In this document: one piece after another, positions 56,528 through 64,000 of the stretch
How positions within the stretch are numbered: the first letter of the stretch is position 1
Layout: each line of letters begins with the position of its first letter
Assembly: GCA_964006375.1 (NCBI GenBank)
Contig: OZ023270.1
Span: 74,775,891-74,839,890, forward strand
Length of the DNA: 64,000 nt
Direction: 5' to 3'
Source: Tillus elongatus
Lineage: Eukaryota > Arthropoda > Insecta > Coleoptera > Cleridae
The notes under the pieces: model-generated
Databases searched by the model: none
Seen by the model: the letters and a program-made list of their open reading frames with translations, nothing else
What the model was told of the DNA's origin: nothing
Program-made: the position numbers and the translations under genes

Positions 56528-57064
56528 ATGTCTGAATACAATGAATTAAAAACACTTATTAAAAAACGAGGTAGTGTTAAGGCACGCCAGACACTCTTTG
56601 AAAAATACTTTAATAATTTAAAAGAATCAATTTCTACACATGTTATAAAAGAAATTGATAGGCTTAAAATAGTAGAACTAGAAATGCGTTTAGAAAAACA
56701 TGCTGCTTTACTTAATGAATTTGAGGTTATACAAGAACAAATTGAAATATTAGAAGAAAACTTTGATATTCAAATTGAAGAACGCGAGTTATTTGAAGTA
56801 GTATTTTATAATATTAATGCAGAAGCAAAAAAACTTGTTTCAGATTATTATTCCTTTCATTCTGAGATGCCTAAATCTGAAGTTGCCAGCAACCATAGCG
56901 GCTCAAGCAGTTCAGTACTTAGGGGTTTTAACAATTTAACAGTAATGGCACCTGCCATAAAACTTCCTCAAATTCATTTACCTAAATTCTCCGGATTGTA
57001 TGAAGACTGGTTGGAATTTAGAGATACTTTCAATTCTCTTATTCACTCAAATCAAGCCAAATAA
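56528..57064 (+). pseudogene. gag: BEL/Pao gag N-terminal part, truncated
   Basis: 178-codon frame: MSEYNELKTLIKKRGSVKAR, a long amphipathic alpha-helical stretch (about residues 10-110, Leu/Glu/Lys-rich), a Ser-rich linker (SNHSGSSSSV) and IKLPQIHLPKFSGLYEDWLE. That last segment is the signature of the BEL/Pao gag domain (DUF1759). After a premature stop at 57062 the homology continues in another frame (FHYLRASLESGAAQVIRSIE, FSAANY) and then joins the 3' LTR remnant. The rest of the polyprotein is deleted. It would be capsid precursor in an intact element. Confidence 0.88.
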
Positions 57065-57158
57065 GCCAAATTCAAATGTTTCATTACTTACGAGCATCCC
57101 TGGAGTCGGGTGCTGCACAAGTTATTAGGTCTATTGAGTTTTCAGCTGCAAATTACAT

Positions 57159-57239
57159 TTATTTCTTTGCAAGTTTCCTTAAATACAAGGTGCAATTAAG
57201 CTTAACAAGAGAAGTTTAATCAGCAACAATATTCTTAAC
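57159..57239 (+). repeat. BEL/Pao 3' LTR remnant
   Basis: 81 bp matching 55869-55949. It is joined directly to gag by a deletion. Confidence 0.88.
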
Positions 57240-57315
57240 ACATTATTTTACCCTTATGGTATTGATGAATAATAATTTCACGTAATTTCTGGTTCGTAGC
57301 CTTTCCACGACCCAT
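57240..57315 (-). pseudogene. Tc1-like transposase N-terminus, cut off by BEL/Pao
   Basis: The minus strand reads MGRGKATNQKLREIIIHQYH then KGKIM. It joins the part at 54721-55730 once the BEL/Pao element and one CATTA copy are removed. It is the start of the first helix-turn-helix. Confidence 0.82.
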
Positions 57316-57686
57316 TATTTTAATTAAATTAACAATAAAGTATGTTAACAATTACTAACATCCCTACTTGACGTTTTACATTAATGGCCAACTGCCAATG
57401 GACAAATAAAATAATTTTGGCGTTTATACTGCCTATAACGAATTTAAACATTTTAAGTACAAAATTTGTGCTTGTCCCAACTTTTAGTTGTTATACCTTC
57501 CAATGACAAATTACGCTATTATTAATAGAAATTACTTTACCATGGCATAAAAAGGTTTTTTAATAATATAGAATTTACTGTTATGTTTGTATTTAAAAGT
57601 AAAAACTAAATAATTCAGTCGTTTGGAAAAGTCGTATTATTTTCGAAATGTTAGCTTGTCCCAACATATAGTTGTTAGGGCTCGTA

Positions 57687-59044
57687 ATTTACTTGTTATT
57701 TTTGGTCCGCATTGTTTCTTTTGTATATTATTTGTTTTATGCAATAAAGAGCTTGTTAAAAATTGATGCTGGGAGAAGCTTATGTAGTAATAAATACGCA
57801 TTCAGAAGAGCCTTGAGGTGTGGATTTGTTTTAATTACGGGGATTGTGAAAAGATTTTACTCAGATGGGGCAACATGTTGAGTTGCACGGAAACTGCGGT
57901 TCCTGATTTTTAGTCTAAACAAAGAGAAAGAAGATTTTAATGGATAGAACTAAAAAATAAGTTACGCTGCATTCTAATGCAAGACCTCTTCGGAGTAAGA
58001 ATATCTTCTTGTTTTGGATTTTCTGTACAGTTGTATTTTTAAATGTACCTTATATGTACACTCACCTATACAAGTATCATAATCGAATTACCTAAGGTAA
58101 ATATTACAAAAATTAGCAATTAAATCAGTGTATGTTTTGAAAAATTCCACGTTTACTACTTTTTTAATTTCCTTTTCTCTTGTGAGAATATTATTGCAAG
58201 GGGTTTTCAAATTTTCCTGTTTAAAAAACGAGTAGTATAATCACGCTAGTAGTAAATTTGAGAACCCTAATGTGACGAGAGATAACAACAATGTATTTAC
58301 GGTAAATGGTATGTGATCTGTGAATTTCTAGCGATACTCATATCATTGTTGATTTACAGAGGCTCCCCAAAATGGCTCGAAAAGGGCCTCTGTCGAAACC
58401 CTTACTTAACTTCGTTGGTAAATGGGTGGAGACTTACCGATCAATCAATACTACTGCATAGTTGAGGTGTGCCGTCTAAGACACATAACCTAAAAATTAA
58501 AGTAACGTAGTAGACGGCTGCCGCAATGCATGTGATTCAACACTTATTGGATTCCAGTCTGAAATAGTGTTACGCAAATAAGTGGAGTATGGGAAATTTG
58601 ATCGAAACAATACCACACAGATGATAACAAATTGTTAATTCAATCATGTGGTTGATATATAAAGGTGGTTCATCCAGAAGGCGAAATCAGGTTGGTTACT
58701 ATTGTTATTATTTTTAGATGATTTGCATAATCATATTTTTAAGATATATGATATTATTGTTGTGTTGAGCAGTTATCTTTCAACCATTATAAAGGTTTAT
58801 ATGTTTAATGTATTTATATTATAAAAACTAATAGAAATTGTTATACAGGTGTCCCAAAATTTATTAGATAATACAATACATAGAAATTGTTTTGCAGAAG
58901 GAAAAGTATGACTGACTATTTGCTTACGAAATAAACAGGCTAGTTAGGAAATAAAGTGGACACCTCTTGATAGAGGTATACCTCTATATACATCAGCTTA
59001 AGCTAATATAAATGTCTAAAAGGTCAGTGCAATATTCCACAATC
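57687..59044. other. Unassigned AT-rich stretch
   Basis: No gene or known repeat recognised. The 69-codon frame at 57672-57881 has no recognised motif and starts inside the Tc1 end. Confidence 0.45.
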
Positions 59045-59164
59045 TACAGTATCATGCAAATTAATGTGAACACAGGCAGATTTGTGTTAAGTATCCTTTA
59101 GTGAAAGAAAAAAAAAAAAGAAAAAGAAAAACTACCAGTTTATAAATCTTTTAGTATTATTTAA

Positions 59165-59290
59165 TAGGGTATATGTCCCCCTTTGGCTTTTATTGCAGCC
59201 TCAACTCGTTTTGGCATAGAATCAATTCATTTTTTTCAATTCTCCTTGATTTTGTCATCTCAAAACCACAACTGAATCTTAATCCTCGTA
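59165..59290 (-). pseudogene. Second Tc1 transposase, C-terminal end
   Basis: The minus strand ends IDSMPKRVEAAIKAKGGHIP-Y, the classic C-terminus of Tc1-type transposases. It is separated from the rest of the gene (62635 onward) by the mariner insertion and degraded just before it. Confidence 0.82.
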
Positions 59291-59948
59291 CAGGGTGGCC
59301 AATTAAGTGAGGTAAGCGGCTGTGTCTCGGAAGCCGTTCACCATAGAGCTTTGGGAAAAAAATATCTTTAGTAAATGTGGCAAAGAAAAATCGTTAGAAA
59401 TTATTTTCAAGTTCGTCAGATGCCCGCTAGTGGGCGTAACACCAAGAGGAAATGGAAAAAATAGGATATCTTAATAATATGTCCAAATAGACTGTGTTGA
59501 AAATACCTGCAGATAAATGTCGTGTGTATCACCAACAATTTCTGTTTTGACTAATTTTCTCTAACTCTTCAGATAAAGTGGTGGGGGTAAGGCAACATTG
59601 ATTAGGAAAAAAATGCAATATCTCGGGATCGCCTCATTGGAAAATATTGAACTTAGTGTCATTTAAAAGAGTATTTCTTGCTCTATCAACTGCATTGCAA
59701 GTGATGTCTTTGTTATTGTTACTGTAATCACCAGATGGCGCTTTTTAAACATTTTAACACATTTTATGATTTTTCTCAAGAAACCTAAATACAATGATAT
59801 AAATATTACTACATAGATAGAAAGAGGACTAAAGGCCAAAGCAAGTGGTGAAAATCCCAAGTCTCTATCTTTTGTTTAACCGGAGATAATAATGAAAAAC
59901 TGATACTGAAACCTAAAACAAAATATTTCATTCTCTCTGTATGTAATT

Positions 59949-60699
59949 CTAAACGATAAGCACTCTAGGTCTCCTTAAATGCTCAAAGTGTCTGCCGTCA
60001 CGTTCTACACACTGCTCGAGTCTATTTGGAGTAGAAAAAACGGCAGCTTCCACTTCCGCTGTTGACAGACTACGAATTGCATTTCGGACTCTATTCTTCA
60101 TATCTTCCTTTCTCGTAGGCTTTGTTTGGAAGACAAGGTCCTTTATTCGTCCCCACAAATAAAACTCTAAGCATGTTAAGTCAGGTGACCTCGCTGGCCA
60201 GGGAAATATGCTTCCTCTTCCTATCCATCGGCCTGGATACGTCTCATCGAGATGTTCTCTCACATTAATTGAAAAATGTCCTGGACAACCATCGAGCTGC
60301 AGAAACACATTTTGTCTGGTTTCAAGCAGCACATCTTCCAATAAAACTGGCAATTCATTTTTTAGAAACTGGCAAGAAGAGGTTACCAGTAAGAGACTGG
60401 TCAAAGAAATAGGGTCCAATAATTGTACCTCCTATTACGCCACACCATACATTAAGACTCCAACGTCCTTGATGTTGAACTTCTCGCATCCAGTGGGGTT
60501 CTCGGTAGACCAATAATGCATATTATGCAAATTCACATTACCGTCGCTATGAAAAGTAGCCTCGTCCGTCCAAAGAACTTGCGTTAAATAATTCGGATTT
60601 TCATTGATCATGTCTAAAAGCCAATGGCAATGATCCAGCCTCCGATCATAATCCTGCCCATTCAGCGCTTGATTCAAAACAATATGATAAGGGTGTAGT
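59949..60699 (-). pseudogene. Mariner D transposase, exon 2 (catalytic part)
   Basis: Starting behind an AG acceptor, the minus strand reads LHPYHIVLNQALNGQDYDRR and VLWTDEATFHSDGNVNLHNM (first Asp). After a one-base shift near 60500 it reads REVQHQGRWSLNVWCGVIGG; after another near 60395, LLEDVLLETRQNVFLQLDGC (second Asp). PARSPDLTCLEFYLWGRIKD follows, where the third acidic residue is Glu with 41 residues between. It ends DGRHFEHLRRPRVLIV at 59949. Sister copies have Asp at that position. The frameshifts show that this copy is no longer functional. Confidence 0.87.
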
Positions 60700-61430
60700 C
60701 TAAAAATCAAAATAAGTATCATTATATATTCAAAAGGACATTGTAATAAAAATATCTTTATCTGCTGACATAATAGACGCATTATGTTATAGGATTTAAG
60801 TAACATAAAGCTGTTCATTATACCACAAGGGGCGTTCACGTAAGCTAGACAGTTACGTCATCAACAATTCATAAAGCTTAACTGTTACTACGTTGAAAGT
60901 TGAACAGTTGCCGTAATTTCAATGTTGTCAATAGACTTTGAGTAAAATAGTACTCATATACCAAAAATCAACTAAATTCGAGGAAACGTACTTGTTATTG
61001 ATATGCGAAGATTTTGGTGGTTGATGATGTAACTGTCTAGCTTGAGTGAACAGCCCATAGTGCGATAATGAGATTCACTATAGCACCACTGCTACTACAA
61101 CCAGAAACAAAACACGAATCTTTGGCTAACTAATTCAATAATAAAGATAAACAAACGCTACTTTCACACCAATAAAATTAAGTAAAAAAATGTTAGTTTC
61201 ATCGTATTGTAAATAAAATCCAAATCTTTTAAGAGTCTTAAGTTTAAATAAATGCCAGCAGATAAAGTTTTGTATCTTACTTGGATCATAAACGATCATT
61301 ATGATAACATGTCGTGTTATCATATCATAATTTTTACGACTGTCGTCTGATCATTTTCACAACCGTCATTATGATCTCTGTAATATAAATAACAATAACT
61401 ATTTTGAATTTCACGATATAATAAGCTTAC
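60700..61430 (-). other. Apparent spliceosomal intron in mariner D transposase
   Basis: 731 bp bounded by GTAAGC (reverse complement of 61425-61430) and TTTTTAG (ending at 60700). Removing it joins ILKEY and a split Arg codon to LHPYHIV, restoring exactly the spacing of the intronless paralogues (RTLKESKMHPYKMI in the copy at 16855). It contains stops in all frames and a 239-bp MITE. Confidence 0.75.
60824..61062. mobile_element. MITE inside the mariner D intron
   Basis: Inverted ends CACAAGGGGCGTTCACG and CAGCCCATAGTG-type, continuing inward as AAGCTAGACAGTTACGTCA and complement. No coding capacity. Target duplication not resolved. Confidence 0.75.
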
Positions 61431-61761
61431 CTATACTCTTTTAAAATAGTTTGGATGATGGTCCGTGATATTCCCAAGTCAAGATGCAATGTTCTTGTGC
61501 TAACATGAGGATTAAATTCTATATATGCCAAAACATTGATAGTATTTTCTTCAGTTCTGGCAAAACGGCGTCTCCGTAGCATCGGTCCGCTTAAGCTTCC
61601 AGTTTCACGTAAGTTTTGCACCCAGCGAGGAAAACTCTTCTGTTGTAATGGTGGCGATTCGGATACCGCATTGCATACACTCTTTCAGCAACTGCTGCAT
61701 TTTGAAAGCCCTCAAAGTAAACACCAATCATATCAACGGCTTCATCATTTGTAAACAACAT
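61431..61761 (-). pseudogene. Mariner D transposase, exon 1 (DNA-binding part)
   Basis: The minus strand starts MLFTNDEAVDMIGVYFEGFQ and continues AAVAERVYAMRYPNRHH. After a one-base shift near 61640 it reads RWVQNLRETGSLSGPMLRRR and INVLAYIEFNPHVSTRTLHL, then GISRTIIQTILKEY at the donor GTAAGC. This is the double helix-turn-helix of the family, with the GSLSGP linker. The ATG at 61761 is the only plausible start. Confidence 0.85.
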
Positions 61762-62634
61762 TTTTTATATTTAAATTATACACGAAAGAACTCAGAGATG
61801 TTAATTTGATGTTTCTTTAAAGTTTTGTCTTTTTCCAAAGCCTACCTATTTCAGTTTTAGAGTATAATTATTGGACCGAACAAATAAGTTATAATTGCGT
61901 TAGGAATGCGTAAATAAGTCTTATTTTTAACAAAAAACTATAAAACTATATTTGCAAATTAATAAATTTGTTTTCAATCTTTAAATTAGTCAATGCTGAA
62001 AGTGTTTTGTTTAAATTCCAGTTTTATCAGTTTTTCATTAATATCTCCGGCTAAACAAAAGACAGAGACTTGGGATTTTCACCACTTGTTTTGGTCTTTA
62101 GTCCTCTTTCTATCTATGTAGTAATATTTATATCATTGTATTTAGGTTTCTTGAGAAAAATCATAAAATGTGTTAAATTTTTAAAAAGCGCCATCTGGTG
62201 ATTACAGTAACAATAACAAAGACATCACTTGCAATGCAGTTGATAGAGCAAGAAATACTCTTTTAAATGACACTAAGCTCAATATTTTCCAATGAGGCGA
62301 TCCCGAGATTGCATTTTTTCCTAATCAATGTTTGCCTTACGCCCACCACTTTATCTGAAGAGTTAGAGAAAAATAGTTAAAACAGAAATTGTTGGTGATA
62401 CACACGACGTGTATTTGCAGGTATTTTCAACACAGTCTATTTGGACATATTACTGAGATATCCTATTTTTTCCATTTCCTCTTGGTGTTACGCCCCCTAG
62501 CGGGCATCTGACGAACTTGAAAATAATTTCCAACGATTTTCCTTGGCCACATTTACTAAAGATATTTTTTCCACAAAGCACTATGGTAAACGGTGGGAGA
62601 TATAGCCGCTTACCTCGCTTAATTGGCCACCTGG

Positions 62635-63300
62635 TACAATCCAGTTTTAGCAAACCGGTCTTGCATCTAGACCACAAGTTCTAAATAGGATTAATGTCCG
62701 GTGAGTTTCGTGACCAGTTTAGAAGGGTAGTATTTTTGTTCTTGAAATATTTCACTATCTTGGAAACATGACATAGTGCTGAATCTCGTTGGAAGATTGG
62801 TTCAGCAACTGCTTGATTTTTCCAGTTCTCTGACAAACATGTTTCTAACATCTCTCATTTTTCACTGTTTATCTTGCTTTCGATAGGTATAAGTTTCCCT
62901 GTTGCCATAAAACATCTTTTTGACTGGAGGTTTTACTATCTGGACCAAGTGAGTTGCAGCTAACTTTTTGTCCACACCTTTTCATACGAATTTTGATTGT
63001 ACACCTGCACCGAACACTGTGTCACCTGAGAACAAGACATTTCTCCAGTGTTCTTCTATACAATGAGCATATTGTTTGCCCTAATCAGTTTTTTTTTTCA
63101 TCCATAGCCTCCATCAGAAGCTGTTTCTTTTGAGGTCTCACAGCTTTTCTTCCGCCCTCCAAAAGGTGTGCAAATTGTAGAATTGTGAATTTCCACTCCA
63201 GCTTTTTCTGTCTTGCTGAAGTTCATAGCCATTTAGCTCGCTATTTCTCTAAAGAAATGATTCATCTCGGGAAGTTGTCTTACTTTTCACTCACATTTCC
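62635..63300 (-). pseudogene. Second Tc1 transposase, main part, heavily decayed
   Basis: Readable minus-strand pieces are EEHWRNVLFSGDTVFGAG-like text (first Asp region), AVAEPIFQRDSALCHVSKIV (second Asp) and LNWSRNSPDINPI followed by a stop and NLWSRCKTGL (third region; the Glu codon is lost). Many stops and frame changes. The gene breaks at the TA where mariner D is inserted and its last codons are at 59165-59290. Confidence 0.78.
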
Positions 63301-63686
63301 TCTTCCATGGAACTGATTCAATCCTCCTTTTTTATTTAATTATTTACAACTCCCAAGCTCATGGAACACCCACTAGCAATGTTTCTTTTTGTCATGGATG
63401 TGGACTCACTAAGTGTATTATCCTTTCTCTTTTCTTTGATGTAATATCCATGATGTCACAAATACGAAAAACTTAACCAAAACGTGCTACTTCTCCCAAA
63501 CCCATAAGAACACGTGTAACTTAGTCATATTAACCGGCAAAACGACTGATATACACAATAACTTAATGCGGAACCACATTATGGGATATGCCATGAAACA
63601 CCTGTCAGAAATGTCACAGCAGTGTTGCCATGTTGAAATAATACAAACAAGAATTCCCAATGTTCACATTAATTTGCACAATACTG

Positions 63687-64000
63687 TATTTCTGAGGTAA
63701 AATTGTCCAGATTTAAATCCTTTACCAAATATAATCATCACATTCTAAGGCAATGGCACGTTGTCCTCCCAACCAAGACTTCTTTTTAATTTATTGTAGT
63801 TTTGGCACTTCTTGGCCCAAGTTTCCCCGAAGGTTTTCTTTTGGTATGCTGCTTTCATTTCTTCCAAGAACAGTGGGTGGCCAATTACTAGTTACATGTG
63901 CAAAAATCCTCAAAATGCAACGTTTGATGTTTCACAGCAAAATGATCTAAAACTCCACCCTAATGTAACCAAGCAGTGTTGTCAGAGCAAAAGATGTTAC
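63687..64000. other. Right-edge stretch, unassigned
   Basis: No gene recognised. The 65-codon frame at 63753-63950 has no recognised motif. Confidence 0.4.

Larger units (their letters stand above)
55731..57239 (+). mobile_element. Internally deleted BEL/Pao retrotransposon
   Basis: A 5' LTR of 219 bp (55731-55949, TGTTGGCGCC...TTCTTAACA) and an 81-bp 3' remnant of the same LTR (57159-57239) bracket a gag fragment. The 5-bp target duplication CATTA (55726-55730 and 57240-57244) is present. ATTGGTCCTTCGAAGC follows the 5' LTR, typical of Pao-type leaders. Protease to integrase is missing. Confidence 0.88.
54478..57684 (-). mobile_element. Tc1-like element with IR/DR ends, carrying BEL/Pao
   Basis: Inverted ends CGAGCCCTAACAACTA and complement, flanked by TA (54476-54477 and 57685-57686), continue as arms of about 200 bp. 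Inside each arm the terminal motif recurs (ACAACTAAATGTTGGGA near 54678; TCCCAACTTTTAGTTGT near 57475). That gives two presumed transposase-binding direct repeats per end, as in Tc1/Sleeping-Beauty-type IR/DR elements. A BEL/Pao element is inserted at 55731-57239; without it the Tc1 would be about 1.7 kb. Confidence 0.9.
59291..62634 (-). mobile_element. Mariner D with roughly 600-bp inverted repeats, DD41E variant
   Basis: Ends CAGGGTGGCCAATTAAGTG and complement open very long arms (59291 to about 59915 and about 62030 to 62634) that are highly similar over their length. The target dinucleotide TA is present on the left; the right end reads CCACCTGG-TA, one base off the mirror. It contains a frameshifted transposase gene with an apparent intron and lies inside a Tc1 element. 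Confidence 0.9.
59047..63686 (-). mobile_element. Second Tc1-like element, split by a mariner
   Basis: Inverted ends CAGTATCATGCAAATTAATG and, on the right, the complement of CAGTATTGTGCAAATTAATG, both bordered by TA (59045-59046 and 63687-63688). It is interrupted at 59291-62634 by a long-inverted-repeat mariner, leaving about 1.3 kb of Tc1 sequence. Confidence 0.9.

Noticed and set aside
57672..57881. 69-codon hydrophobic frame
   Set aside because: It starts inside a Tc1 terminus and shows no known domain.
58655..58690. TATATAAAGG followed by a possible start site
   Set aside because: A TATA-like word in AT-rich DNA with no gene after it.

Overview
The window is eukaryotic and most probably insect. 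It is AT-rich, with spliced genes bearing arthropod-style protein sequences, long (TA)n microsatellites, and a dense layering of Tc1/mariner, Gypsy, BEL/Pao, LINE and Penelope-like elements. Two TTAGG-like repeat units plus change sit at the tail of one LINE. I cannot name the species. Only two host genes are supported, both as 5' parts. The first coding exon of a heterotrimeric G-protein beta subunit lies on the minus strand near 4.8 kb, with the rest of the gene off the left edge. The first exons of cyclin L lie on the plus strand at 37.15-41.22 kb. They are arranged divergently, and a CpG-rich segment at 26.15-26.33 kb could be a promoter or untranslated first exon.

Layout: 0-3.7 kb holds two dead mariner-type transposases, one split by a 5'-truncated LINE with a 14-bp target-site duplication. 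4.8 kb is the G-beta exon. 5.0-9.0 kb is a chain of (TA)n tracts separated by a tRNA-derived SINE, a scrambled mariner and a nearly intact DD41D mariner. 9.3-22.5 kb is dominated by an unclassified repeat family built around (TA)n, called TAR1 here, by a MITE family (M1, termini GGACGCAGCAAGTGCGTT), by an intact DD41D mariner at 16.46-18.52 kb, and by palindromic elements. 22.6-30.6 kb holds fold-back elements, LINE fragments and two Penelope-like (GIY-YIG) fragments, each followed by a hammerhead-ribozyme-like motif in the same orientation. 30.7-36.4 kb holds broken pieces of a second Gypsy family.

37-41.3 kb is the cyclin L 5' region. Its first intron carries a 241-bp MITE and a 1.8-kb, almost fully palindromic element with a 9-bp target duplication. 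41.3-46.2 kb holds a dead pogo/Tigger-like transposase split by a LINE, a mariner scrap and more TAR1. 46.2-52.9 kb is a complete, apparently young Gypsy retrotransposon with intact gag and pol and LTRs differing at only three places. 54.5-57.7 kb is a Tc1 element with IR/DR-type ends, interrupted by an internally deleted BEL/Pao element. 59.0-63.7 kb is a three-level nest: a Tc1 element containing a mariner with roughly 600-bp inverted repeats, whose transposase gene appears to hold a spliceosomal intron that itself carries a MITE.

There is no operon logic here. The host genes sit in repeat-rich introns and intergenic DNA, and the (TA)n tracts have acted as landing sites for TA-targeting elements. 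The most unusual signals are the hammerhead motifs tied to the Penelope fragments, the intron in the mariner transposase, the intact DD41D mariner, a filler insertion copied from 2 kb away, and the long hairpins. All calls are from reading the sequence; no database search was run.
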